47,802 nucleotides of DNA from JAYENK01 sp034722035 (GTDB lineage Bacteria; Patescibacteriota; Patescibacteriia; Patescibacteriales; UBA12075): positions 1 to 47,802 of the forward strand of contig JAYENK010000021.1 of NCBI GenBank assembly GCA_034722035.1. Direction: 5' to 3'. The notes below the pieces were generated by a model. The model had not been told where the DNA came from. It ran no database searches and saw only the letters and a program-made list of their open reading frames with translations. How positions within the stretch are numbered: the stretch's first letter is position 1; each line of letters starts with the position of its first letter. A program made the position numbers and the translations under genes. Shown one piece after another: positions 17,790-26,040 of the stretch.

Positions 17790-18458
17790 ATGTTTGATGA
17801 TTTGAATAATAAAAATGAAGAACAAAAAAAAGAAACAGGCAAAAAAGAGCTGGATGATATTTTTGCCGAAACCGATGAGTCCCAAAAGCCCAAAGCCTTT
17901 CAGGCTAAAGAGGTTTCTGCGCCTGAAGCTAGCAAGGAAACGATTCCTCCAAAAAAAAACAGTATGATGCATAAAGTTTTGATTCCGATATTGATTATTG
18001 TTGTAGTGGTTCATGTTATTGGTGGTGGTATTTGGGCTTATTACAAATTTGTCGGATCAATTAACTTACCTTTTTTAAATAGCAAAGTAGAGACGCAGAA
18101 TTCTGCGTCTAACGAAGATGATGTGCCCTCAAAAGATGTTGCACCGCCAGAAAATGATTTATTAGATAATACCACCGAAACAAACAAAGCGGATATTAAC
18201 AAGGTAGATATTCCCCCGGAAATAATCGATAAAACCGATACGGATAAAGACGGTTTAAGCGACCAGGAAGAGATTCAATTTGGCACTGATATAAATAATG
18301 TTGACTCGGACAATGATGGGTTATTTGATCAGGAAGAAGTAAAAGTATACAAGACTGATCCGCTTAATCCTGATACAGACGGTGACGGATTTTTGGACGG
18401 AGATGAAGTGAAAGACGGATTTGATCCGCTTGGCGAAGGCAAATTATATGAACTATAA
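17790..18458 (+). CDS. Membrane protein with TSP3-type calcium-binding repeats
   Basis: A 222-aa protein. A charged cytoplasmic N-terminal part (residues 1-65) precedes one membrane helix (IPILIIVVVVHVIGGGIWAYY, about 69-89), so the C-terminus should be outside. The outer part is an acidic linker, then three Asp-rich repeats (DTDKDGLSDQEE, DSDNDGLFDQEE, DTDGDGFLDGDE) of the thrombospondin type 3 kind, which bind Ca2+, and a closing DPLGEG. It starts 17 bases after the giant gene and precedes a similar gene, so the three may form an operon. A perfect 20-bp palindrome of the GTAGAGACGC family is read in frame within the linker. Confidence 0.78.
   Translation: MFDDLNNKNEEQKKETGKKELDDIFAETDESQKPKAFQAKEVSAPEASKETIPPKKNSMMHKVLIPILIIVVVVHVIGGGIWAYYKFVGSINLPFLNSKVETQNSASNEDDVPSKDVAPPENDLLDNTTETNKADINKVDIPPEIIDKTDTDKDGLSDQEEIQFGTDINNVDSDNDGLFDQEEVKVYKTDPLNPDTDGDGFLDGDEVKDGFDPLGEGKLYEL
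18087..18113. repeat. GTAGAGACGC-family palindrome inside a coding sequence
   Basis: GTAG plus the perfect 20-bp palindrome AGACGCAGAATTCTGCGTCT (18091-18110). It is translated in frame as roughly VETQNSASN within the extracellular linker of the TSP3 protein, leaving the reading frame intact. Confidence 0.75.
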
Positions 18459-18487
18459 TTCTTATCGCCGGATTATAAAAGATAAAT

Positions 18488-19561
18488 ATGGCATTTAATT
18501 TATTTTCTTCTCATAAAAAGGAAAGTGAAGCAGAAGAGGCTGAAAACTCTAGCGCGGTTTTATCAAATTTGAGCAATGTGACGATTCACACTATGCCCAA
18601 GCGTTTTTTGTATAATAAAACCGGTTCTAATAAAAAAAGCCATGGTCTTGGTTTGGTGATTTTAATAGTCGGCGCTTTTGCTTTGGTGTCTGTTTTCGCG
18701 GTTTTGTATATATATTTAAGTGGCGCGAGTCTGGAAAAAAACAATGAAGAACTTGATTTAATTGATGTTATAAACAAAGAAACTGCTGATGAAAATAAAC
18801 AAAATCAAAAATTAAATATTGATAAAGAGAAGAAAAAAGAGGAAGAAATTTTAGAAAAAACAGTAAAGAACGATGATGAAAATAATAAAAAAATAAACAC
18901 AGACATAGAAAATAAAACGAAAATTGCGACTAGTACGGAAATTAAAGAAATTGAAATAAAAATTGCTACCACCACTGTTGCTACCGGCAGTGAGAAGACA
19001 ACATTTAATTGGCGTTTGGATATAGATTCTGATAAGGATGGGCTTATGGACGCTGAAGAGGCCTTGCTCGGACTCAATAAAAACCAAAAGGATAGCGATG
19101 GAGACACGTATGATGATTTTTCTGAATTTTTAAATATGTATAATCCGGCAGGCGAAGGTAAAATTTCCGCTCACCCAAACATTGATCGTTATTATAGCTC
19201 AGATTATTTTTATTCTTTTTATTATCCCAATACTTGGACAGTGGAAAACACCAATAACGATAAAGCGCTGATGCTAAAAACAAAAAATAATCAATTCGTG
19301 CAAATTATCATTGTTAATAATACTGTCGGCTCTTTGGATGATTGGTATAAAAAAGAATTTGTTCAAACATTAATCAGAACCGATAGGCGCATCTATAAAG
19401 CAGGTTGGCAGGGGCTTAGAAGCGGCAATGATTTGACCGCTTATTTTCAAAAAGACGGCCAAGCTAATATTTATACCATTTCTTATAATCTTGGCGTAGA
19501 AGACATTTGGTCGTACAAAAATATTTTTGAGTTTATTCTAAAAAGTTTTAACGCTGATTAG
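18488..19561 (+). CDS. Membrane protein with TSP3-like repeat and PsbP-like C-terminal domain
   Basis: A 357-aa single-pass protein. The N-terminal cytoplasmic part (1-54) is followed by a membrane helix (GLGLVILIVGAFALVSVFAV, about 54-78), then a long Lys/Glu/Asn linker (85-170) that may be coiled coil. Next come a Ca2+-binding-type repeat (DSDKDGLMDAEE, DSDGDTYDDFSE; about 178-215) and a globular C-terminal domain (about 230-355; SFYYPNTWTVE...FVQIIIVNN) resembling the PsbP/Mog1-like fold. Function is unknown. The topology copies that of the preceding gene, with which it probably shares an operon and a surface role. Confidence 0.72.
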   Translation: MAFNLFSSHKKESEAEEAENSSAVLSNLSNVTIHTMPKRFLYNKTGSNKKSHGLGLVILIVGAFALVSVFAVLYIYLSGASLEKNNEELDLIDVINKETADENKQNQKLNIDKEKKKEEEILEKTVKNDDENNKKINTDIENKTKIATSTEIKEIEIKIATTTVATGSEKTTFNWRLDIDSDKDGLMDAEEALLGLNKNQKDSDGDTYDDFSEFLNMYNPAGEGKISAHPNIDRYYSSDYFYSFYYPNTWTVENTNNDKALMLKTKNNQFVQIIIVNNTVGSLDDWYKKEFVQTLIRTDRRIYKAGWQGLRSGNDLTAYFQKDGQANIYTISYNLGVEDIWSYKNIFEFILKSFNAD

Positions 19562-19563
19562 TT

Positions 19564-19965
19564 ATGATAGAAATAAATAATTTAAGTCGGACTGAGATTC
19601 CTTTAAAAAAAATTGAGATAATTATAAAAAGGTTTTTACAAGTATACAAAAAAGAAAATAAGAATATTTCGATTGCCTTTGTGGGAGACAAACGTATGCA
19701 AAAATTAAATCAGCAATATCGAAATATCAATAAAATTACCGATGTTTTGTCTTTTGCCGGCGAAGGGGACGATTTGGGCGAACTTGTGCTTAATTATCAA
19801 CAAATAAAAAGACAATATAAAAGATTCAGCCAAAATATTAGTGAAGAACTGGTATTTATTTTGGTGCATGGGCTTTTGCATTTATTGGAATACAAGGATG
19901 ATACAAAAAAAGGAAAAGAAGAAATGAATAAATTAGGCAAAGAGTTTATCGAAAAATATGTTTAA
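19564..19965 (+). CDS. ybeY: YbeY-family rRNA maturation endoribonuclease, variant metal site
   Basis: A 133-aa member of the UPF0054/YbeY family, a metal-dependent endoRNase acting in 16S rRNA 3'-end maturation and ribosome quality control. ITDVLSFAGEGDDLGELVL and ILVHGLLHLLEY are the conserved blocks. The usual HGxLHLxGYDH motif is altered: His102 and His106 are present, but the third ligand position holds Asp112 (HGLLHLLEYKD). Asp can ligate zinc, so the protein may still be active. It begins 3 bases after the preceding stop and overlaps dgkA by 8 bases, as in many bacteria where ybeY, dgkA and related genes are linked. Confidence 0.85.
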   Translation: MIEINNLSRTEIPLKKIEIIIKRFLQVYKKENKNISIAFVGDKRMQKLNQQYRNINKITDVLSFAGEGDDLGELVLNYQQIKRQYKRFSQNISEELVFILVHGLLHLLEYKDDTKKGKEEMNKLGKEFIEKYV

Positions 19966-20317
19966 AATAAAAAGATTAATCAAGAGTTTTTCTTATGCTC
20001 ACAAAGGGTTATTAAAGACATTGCACGAAGAACAAAATTTAAAGATTCAAATATTTGTTGCGTTTATTGTTTTAATATTGGCTATATACTTGCATTTATC
20101 TCGGCTAGAATTTGTTATTTTAATAATAGTGATTGGCTTGGTAATTTTAATGGAAATCGCAAATTCAGCTCTTGAGCTGGTAACAGATATTTTAAAACCG
20201 CGTCTTGATATATATGTCAAAGAAGTAAAAGATATCGCCGCCGCCGCTGTTTTGGTTTCATCTTTACTCGCGATTGCAGTAGGGGTGTTGATTTTTTGGC
20301 CACACTTTTTTAATTAA
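19958..20317 (+). CDS. dgkA: Diacylglycerol/undecaprenol kinase family protein
   Basis: A 119-aa integral membrane kinase of the DgkA family, with three membrane helices after an amphipathic N-terminus (SFSYAHKGLLKTLHEEQNLK). The catalytic region MEIANSALELVTD and the VKEVKDIAAAAVLV helix are the family's marks. In Gram-positive-like bacteria this family phosphorylates undecaprenol rather than diacylglycerol, recycling the lipid carrier for wall polymers. Which lipid is used here cannot be read from sequence. It overlaps ybeY by 8 bases. Confidence 0.9.
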   Translation: MFKIKRLIKSFSYAHKGLLKTLHEEQNLKIQIFVAFIVLILAIYLHLSRLEFVILIIVIGLVILMEIANSALELVTDILKPRLDIYVKEVKDIAAAAVLVSSLLAIAVGVLIFWPHFFN

Positions 20318-20360
20318 AAATTAAGAGTTAAAAATTAATCCCGAGTACTTGGGAAAGAAT
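20318..20360. repeat. Intergenic repeat with CCCGAG/TTGGG hairpin (family 2)
   Basis: AATTAAAAATTAAGAGTTAA is followed by TTAATCCCGAGTACTTGGGA and AAGAATTA. CCCGAGTACTTGGG forms a 7-pair stem with one G-U. The same arrangement (AATTAAAAATTAAGAATTAA, TAATCCC...GGGAAAGAATTA) occurs at 31746-31799 and in part at 39939-39960. Confidence 0.65.
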
Positions 20361-20433
20361 TATTTTTTATTTGGTATGGTATTATGTTGGATATAATGCT
20401 ATAATGAAGTTTAGTAATTTTTTATATAATATT

Positions 20434-21702
20434 ATGAAAGAAACAAATATTATCGGTTTAGATATTGGTTCAACTGCGATTAGATTGGTTGTCGGCCAGC
20501 ATCAAGGACAAAACAATGAAGATGGAGAAATGCGGATTATCGGTGCAGTCAGTGTTCCTGCCGAGGGGATAAACAAGGGCGCGGTTAAATCAATTGAAGA
20601 CGTTACGTCTTCAATTTCAGCTTGTCTGGAAAGAGCCGAGCGTTTGGTAGGCACGCCGATTGACAGCGTTTGGGTAAGCATAAATAGCGCCAATGTTAAA
20701 TGTGAAAAAAGTCGGGGGGTAGTGGCTGTTGCAAAGAGCGATGGTGAAATCAGCCAAGAAGATGTTGAACGTGCCTTGGAAGCGGCCCGAGCCTTATCAG
20801 TTCCACCAAATTATGAAATTTTACACGTAATTCCGGTAAATTTTAGCGTAGACAACCAGCAAGATATAAAAGATCCGGTTGGAATGACCGGTGTTCGTTT
20901 GGAAGTGGAAACACTAATTATTCAGGGGCTCTCTAGCCAGATTAAAAATTTAACCAAAGCAATATTTCGCACAGGATTAGATATTGAAGATTTAGTGCTT
21001 TCTCCTTTGGCCGCGGTCGAAGCTGTTATTGGCAATAAGCAAAAAGAATTGGGGGCGGCTCTGGTAAATATTGGCGCCACCACGACTAGTTTGGCCGTGC
21101 TTGAGGAAGGTGAGCTTCTGCATACCGCGATTATACCGATCGGTTCAGACCATATTACGGCTGATGTGGCGATTGGGCTTAGGTGTCCGATTAATGTAGC
21201 TGATAAAATTAAGCTGGAATATGGCAGCGCAATGCCAGGACAATATAATAAAAAAGATGAGATTGATTTGAAAGAAATTGCCAAAGAAGAGGACGCGGAA
21301 GGAGAAATCGAAAAAGTGTCAGCTAAGTATTTGGCTGAAATTATCGAAGCTAGAGTAGAGGAGATATTTGAAAAAGTCGATGAAGAGTTCAAAAAAATTG
21401 AACGCTCCGGCATGTTGCCGGGGGGAGTATTTTTGATTGGTGGTGGCAGCAAATTAAAAGACATCGTTGATTCGGCTAAGAAAAAATTGCGTTTACCGGT
21501 TGCTTTGGGTGGCAATTATAATATAAAAGCAGTAGTTGATAAGGTAAATGATACTGAATATTTAAGCGCACTAGGGCTAGTGGTTTGGGGTTCTAGAATA
21601 GTTGATTCCACCGACGCTTTTAATTTTACGATACCGGGCGGAAACGCAATTGGAAAAGCATTTACTAGGGTGGCAAAATGGTTTAAATCCTTAAAGCCTT
21701 AG
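20434..21702 (+). CDS. ftsA: Cell division protein FtsA
   Basis: Actin-like ATPase that tethers FtsZ to the membrane. The conserved phosphate-binding start NIIGLDIGSTAIRLVVG, the SHS2 insertion region (SVWVSINSANVKCEKSRGVV), LGAALVNIGATTTSLAVLEE and VFLIGGGSKLKDI identify it. The C-terminus ends in a basic amphipathic stretch (GKAFTRVAKWFKSLKP) expected to bind the membrane. The frame is open further upstream to TTG 20371, but ATG 20434 gives the normal FtsA start; TATAAT sequences at 20392-20397 and 20400-20405 suggest a promoter in between. About 422 aa from the chosen start. ftsZ lies 167 bases downstream behind a terminator and its own promoter. Confidence 0.92.
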   Translation: MKETNIIGLDIGSTAIRLVVGQHQGQNNEDGEMRIIGAVSVPAEGINKGAVKSIEDVTSSISACLERAERLVGTPIDSVWVSINSANVKCEKSRGVVAVAKSDGEISQEDVERALEAARALSVPPNYEILHVIPVNFSVDNQQDIKDPVGMTGVRLEVETLIIQGLSSQIKNLTKAIFRTGLDIEDLVLSPLAAVEAVIGNKQKELGAALVNIGATTTSLAVLEEGELLHTAIIPIGSDHITADVAIGLRCPINVADKIKLEYGSAMPGQYNKKDEIDLKEIAKEEDAEGEIEKVSAKYLAEIIEARVEEIFEKVDEEFKKIERSGMLPGGVFLIGGGSKLKDIVDSAKKKLRLPVALGGNYNIKAVVDKVNDTEYLSALGLVVWGSRIVDSTDAFNFTIPGGNAIGKAFTRVAKWFKSLKP

Positions 21703-21732
21703 TATTTTTTTAATGTCTATATAAAATAATCC

Positions 21733-21767
21733 GGCTGTATACATATTTTGTACAGCCTTTTTATTTT
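21733..21767 (+). terminator. Intrinsic terminator after ftsA
   Basis: GGCTGTA (21733-21739) pairs with TACAGCC (21751-21757) around an 11-base loop, followed by TTTTTATTTT. ftsA and ftsZ are thus at least partly separate transcription units. Confidence 0.78.
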
Positions 21768-21771
21768 GCTC

Positions 21772-21800
21772 TTGCTTATTTTTACATAATATTATAAAAT
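21772..21800 (+). promoter_or_regulatory. Sigma70-type promoter for ftsZ
   Basis: TTGCTT (21772-21777), 17-base spacer, TAAAAT (21795-21800). It lies directly after the ftsA terminator and 70 bases before the ftsZ ATG. Confidence 0.5.
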
Positions 21801-21818
21801 AGTTAATAGAATGGATAA

Positions 21819-21862
21819 TTAATTAACTTCTAATCCCTAATTAACTAATACGTTAATTAACT
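21819..21862. repeat. Three TTAATTAACT repeats in the ftsZ leader
   Basis: TTAATTAACT occurs at 21819-21828 and 21853-21862, and TAATTAACT at 21838-21846. The core TTAATTAA is itself palindromic, so arms can pair alternately in the mRNA leader. ftsZ has no Shine-Dalgarno; these repeats may control its translation or bind a repressor. Function is inferred only. Confidence 0.45.
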
Positions 21863-21869
21863 AAAATAT

Positions 21870-23048
21870 ATGGCAGAAGTAAAACCAGCAACAGAAACCT
21901 TTGCTAAAATTAAAGTAGTTGGTGTTGGCGGTGGTGGCGGTTCCGCTGTTAGTCGTATGGTCGACGCCGGCATTAAGGGGGTAGAGTTTTTGGGGATTAA
22001 TACCGATGTTCAAGCCTTGCATTACAATAAAGCCAGCAAAAAACTTCATATTGGCAAGGCAGTTACTCGCGGTCTTGGTGCCGGCATGAATCCGGAGCTG
22101 GGACAGCAAGCAGCGGAAGAATCTCAAAATGAAATTCGAGATTTGCTCAAAGACGCTGACATGGTTTTTGTTACTTGCGGTCTTGGTGGTGGTACCGGTA
22201 CAGGGGCGGCCCCAGCCGTAGCTGAAATTGCTCGAGACTTAGGCGCTTTGACTGTAGCAGTTGTTACTAAGCCTTTTGCCTTCGAAGGAGCACAGCGCAA
22301 GAATATTGCTGACAGGGGACTGACTGAACTTGCTGATAAGGTAGATACTATTATTACTATTCCTAATGATAAAATATTGCAAGTAATCGATAAAAAGACA
22401 TCTTTGCTTGACGCTTTTCGCGTGGTAGACGAGATTTTACAGCAAGGAGTAAAAGGCATCGCTGAGTTAATTACTCTTCCTGGTTTAATTAATGTTGATT
22501 TTGCCGATATAAAAGCAGTGATGGCTAATGCCGGTTCCGCTTTGATGGGGATTGGCACTGCTAGCGGTGAGAATAAAGCAATAGACGCGGCCAAGGCCGC
22601 GATTCATTCGCCTCTACTCGAAATGTCTATCGAAGGCGCGCGCGGTATTCTCTTTACTATTACCGGCGGACCATCACTCGGTATGAACGAAGTTAATGAG
22701 GCAGCCAAAATAATTACCTCTACAGCCGACGAAGACGCCAAAATAATTTTTGGCACCGCAATTAACAATAAATTAAAAGATGAAATACAGGTGACAGTAG
22801 TGGCAACCGGTTTTGACGGCAGAGTAGGCGGACCAAGCGGTAAAGTTTCCAGTGAAAACAAATATTCCAAAAATATTTACATCGCTAATCAAGAAAAGAC
22901 AGAGAAAGTTGAGGAAGCAAAAAAGCCGAAAGCTTCTCCGTTAAAAGCGGCTCAAGCTGAAGTGGCCAATAAAAAAGAAGTAAGCGACGAAAGCGAAGAT
23001 GAAGGCGAACTCGGCATCCCGGCCTTTATTCGGAAGAAGATGATGTAA
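21870..23048 (+). CDS. ftsZ: Cell division protein FtsZ
   Basis: Tubulin-like GTPase that forms the division ring. The 392-aa protein has the glycine-rich GVGGGGGSAVSRMV start, GINTDVQALHYN, the tubulin signature GGGTGTGAAP, the T7-loop region (NVDFADIKAVM) and a conserved C-terminal peptide (GIPAFIRKK) that binds FtsA or other anchors. A short, Lys/Glu-rich linker of about 50 residues separates the core from this peptide. All catalytic segments look intact. The start ATG follows the TTAATTAACT-rich leader without a ribosome binding site. The upstream ftsA shows the usual division-gene pairing. Confidence 0.96.
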   Translation: MAEVKPATETFAKIKVVGVGGGGGSAVSRMVDAGIKGVEFLGINTDVQALHYNKASKKLHIGKAVTRGLGAGMNPELGQQAAEESQNEIRDLLKDADMVFVTCGLGGGTGTGAAPAVAEIARDLGALTVAVVTKPFAFEGAQRKNIADRGLTELADKVDTIITIPNDKILQVIDKKTSLLDAFRVVDEILQQGVKGIAELITLPGLINVDFADIKAVMANAGSALMGIGTASGENKAIDAAKAAIHSPLLEMSIEGARGILFTITGGPSLGMNEVNEAAKIITSTADEDAKIIFGTAINNKLKDEIQVTVVATGFDGRVGGPSGKVSSENKYSKNIYIANQEKTEKVEEAKKPKASPLKAAQAEVANKKEVSDESEDEGELGIPAFIRKKMM

Positions 23049-23067
23049 TAATTCTTGTTAAAATTTA

Positions 23068-26040
23068 ATGCTACAAAAGAATGGGGCTGTTTTGCTTCAT
23101 TTTTTTATGAATAAACTTATGAACAAAAATATTAGAAAAAATCAAATAATTAATGCCTGGCGTTTGCTGGAGAAAAAGACTTTTCGTACGGAAAAATGGA
23201 CGGCTTTTCGTTTTGAACATATTGCGACCGGTGCTGAATATTTACATATTGATAATGACTCAAAAGACAAGGCGATTGCCATTACTTTTAAGACTTGTCC
23301 CGGTGATCATACTGGAGTAGCCCATATTTTGGAGCATACCGTGCTTACCGGTTCAGGCAAATATCCTGTGCGCGATCCTTTTTTTAGTATGATTAAAAAT
23401 AGCTTGCAGACTTTTATGAACGCATTTACCGCCGAAGATTGGACTGCGTATCTTTTTTCCAGCCAATATGATGATGATTTGGCTAATCTCTTGTCGGTTT
23501 ATTTGGACGCGGTATATTATCCAAAATTAAGTTATTTGAATTTTCGTCAGGAAGGCTGGCGCTATGAATATCAGGACAATCAACTAAGCTATGCCGGCGT
23601 GGTTTACAATGAAATGAAAGGGGCGCTGTCTTCGCCTAAGCAATTGATGGATGAATATATGAAGGCGGGACTGTTCCCAGAAAGTTTGTATCGTTTTAAT
23701 TCCGGTGGACGAGTAGACAAGATTCCAAATCTTGATTTTGAAAGTTTTAAAGATTTTCATCGAAATTATTATCATCCCAGTAATACTTTGTTTTATAGCT
23801 ATGGCCCCATAAAACTTGAAGAGATTCTTGGGTTTATCAACGACAAGGCTCTCAAGAATTTCAAAAAGAAAATAATTAAAGCAGATATTAAAAAAGAACC
23901 ACGTTTTAAGAAACCTAAAAAATCAATTAAATATTTCCCGGCAAATAGTAATAATGCAAAGGAAGTGCAATTTTTGTCAGCTTGGCTGGCAAAGCCGACA
24001 GCTGATTTGCGTGATACATTGCTTCTTGAGCTGATTAGCAATTTATTAATCGGCGAGGCCAGCTCGCCTCTTAAAAAGACTTTGCTTGCGTCCGGTTTTG
24101 GAGCGGATTTGGCTGATGGATCCGGAGTAAACGCGGATTACAAAGACGCGATATTCGCTTGCGGCCTTAAGGGTTTGGATCAAAAAGACGTGAGTCAGGT
24201 AAAGCGTTTGTTGGATCGGGAGTTAAAAAAGATTTGTCGGGACGGCTTTAGTGCACAAGTGATTAAGGCGGCTTTAAATAAGATGGAGTTTAAATATCGG
24301 GAAATCAATAACCAGCCCTACCCCTACGGCATTAAGCTTTACTTGAATTTAATTACCCCTTGGCGGCACCGGGGGAAAGTGATGGATTGTATCAGTTTGC
24401 GCGAGCATTTTGTTTATTTTCAAAAGCAAATTAAAGTTAAAGGTTATATTGAAAAAAATATTAAAAAATTAATTATTAATAATAAGCATCGTTTGGACCT
24501 GGAGTTTCGACCGGACAAGGATTTGGCCGGCCGGCAGTTAAGAGAAGAGGTAAAAGTGCTTAAGCGGCATGAAGCTAAGTTGAGTCAAAAGGAAAGAGAT
24601 GAAATTATTCAAGAAAATATCGAATTGGATAAACTGCAAAACACAGAAGAGGATTTGAGTTGTTTGCCCGACTTGCCGCTCGCAAGCATTCCTAAAGAAA
24701 TCCAAATAACAAAAGCGATTATTCTTGATAAAAACATTATTGCTTATCCAAAGAAAACCAAAGGCTTTGCCTATACCAATTTGGCTTTTTCCTTGGATTT
24801 ATTGGAGGAGCGAGAATTGTTTTTTTTACCGCTTTTATCGTATGTACTAATTCGGCTTGGGACAAAAAACAAAAGCGATGAAGAATTTATTCGCGCTGTT
24901 AATACCTATACCGGTGGGATTAATTTTTTTCCTTGGCTTGAAATTGCCAGAGGCAAGAAGCTTAGGGCTAGCATGTTTGTACGTGGTAAAGCCTTAAACA
25001 AAGAGTGGCCCAAGTTAATCGGATTGATTAAAGAACTTATTGAAACGGCCGACTTTAGTAAAAGCGAACAAATATTTCAGTACGCCAAAGAAGTTGAGGC
25101 CAAAATGACAGCTTCACTGGTTGAACAAGGGCATCATTATGCTTTGTCTTTGTCAGCTCGCGGGCTTAGTTCGGCACGAAAAGTACAAGAGGAGTGGTTT
25201 GGTATTACGCAAATAAAATTTTTAAGAGATCTTATTAAAAATAATAATAAGAAAAAATTAGCCAAAGATTTGAGTGATTTGGCGGAAAAAATATTTGGCA
25301 GTAAACGTTCTAAAATTAGCTTGATTGCTGAGCCAGAAAAAATTGAGCCTTTTGCTAAAAGCCTGGATGCTTTAAACGGAGAAAGTAAGGCGAATAAACG
25401 TTTGTCGCGAAGTATGACAAATATAGAATTTAAGGTTAATAAGCATTTTGAGGCTTACCAAGTGAATACGGCTGCTTCTTTTGTCGCAATGAGCGCGCGT
25501 GTGATTGATATTTATCACCCGGATTCACCCGCGTTAATGGCGGCGATTAAACTGCTTTCACGTAATCAAGTGCATAATTTGGTACGGGAACAAGGCGGGG
25601 CTTACGGTGGTTTTGTTTTTTATGACTATTATTCTTCTCTGGTTCAATTCGGCTCTTACCGTGATCCACATGTCAGGCGCACACTTTCTTCTTTTAAAAA
25701 AGCCGTTCGGCTTTTGATTAATAACCAAATCAGTCCTGATGACTTAAAAAGCGCGCAATTAATGGTGATTGCCGATATGAATAAGCCGCTCAGCCCGGCC
25801 GAGGCCGGAGAACAGGCCTTTTATCATCATTTATTGGGGAACAGTCAGGCGCACCGGCAAAAGTTTAGAAATAAAATTTTAAAGTTAAGTGCGGAAGATA
25901 TTATTCGCGCTGCCACCAAATATTTGCTTTTAAGCTCCCAGCACGCCTCGGTTGCGGTAATCAGTAGTCCGGAAAAATTAGCCAAAATAAATCAAATCGG
26001 GCGGGGAAAACGGTTTAAAATAAACAGATTTATGTTATAA
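23068..26040 (+). CDS. M16C (PreP/Cym1-type) zinc metallopeptidase
   Basis: A 990-aa peptidase of the insulinase superfamily, M16C branch, which has both halves of the clamshell in one chain and degrades peptides. The inverted zinc motif HILEH (His86, Glu89, His90) is present in GDHTGVAHILEHTVL, with the distal glutamate in GVVYNEMKGALSSP (Glu182). The C-terminal half keeps the non-catalytic M16 fold, including the REQGGAYGGFVFYDYYSS segment that contacts substrate in the family. No signal peptide is obvious, so it is probably cytoplasmic. Starts at 23107 or 23119 would also fit, since the first 13-17 residues look non-conserved. It ends in a TAATG overlap with gpmI. Confidence 0.9.
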   Translation: MLQKNGAVLLHFFMNKLMNKNIRKNQIINAWRLLEKKTFRTEKWTAFRFEHIATGAEYLHIDNDSKDKAIAITFKTCPGDHTGVAHILEHTVLTGSGKYPVRDPFFSMIKNSLQTFMNAFTAEDWTAYLFSSQYDDDLANLLSVYLDAVYYPKLSYLNFRQEGWRYEYQDNQLSYAGVVYNEMKGALSSPKQLMDEYMKAGLFPESLYRFNSGGRVDKIPNLDFESFKDFHRNYYHPSNTLFYSYGPIKLEEILGFINDKALKNFKKKIIKADIKKEPRFKKPKKSIKYFPANSNNAKEVQFLSAWLAKPTADLRDTLLLELISNLLIGEASSPLKKTLLASGFGADLADGSGVNADYKDAIFACGLKGLDQKDVSQVKRLLDRELKKICRDGFSAQVIKAALNKMEFKYREINNQPYPYGIKLYLNLITPWRHRGKVMDCISLREHFVYFQKQIKVKGYIEKNIKKLIINNKHRLDLEFRPDKDLAGRQLREEVKVLKRHEAKLSQKERDEIIQENIELDKLQNTEEDLSCLPDLPLASIPKEIQITKAIILDKNIIAYPKKTKGFAYTNLAFSLDLLEERELFFLPLLSYVLIRLGTKNKSDEEFIRAVNTYTGGINFFPWLEIARGKKLRASMFVRGKALNKEWPKLIGLIKELIETADFSKSEQIFQYAKEVEAKMTASLVEQGHHYALSLSARGLSSARKVQEEWFGITQIKFLRDLIKNNNKKKLAKDLSDLAEKIFGSKRSKISLIAEPEKIEPFAKSLDALNGESKANKRLSRSMTNIEFKVNKHFEAYQVNTAASFVAMSARVIDIYHPDSPALMAAIKLLSRNQVHNLVREQGGAYGGFVFYDYYSSLVQFGSYRDPHVRRTLSSFKKAVRLLINNQISPDDLKSAQLMVIADMNKPLSPAEAGEQAFYHHLLGNSQAHRQKFRNKILKLSAEDIIRAATKYLLLSSQHASVAVISSPEKLAKINQIGRGKRFKINRFML

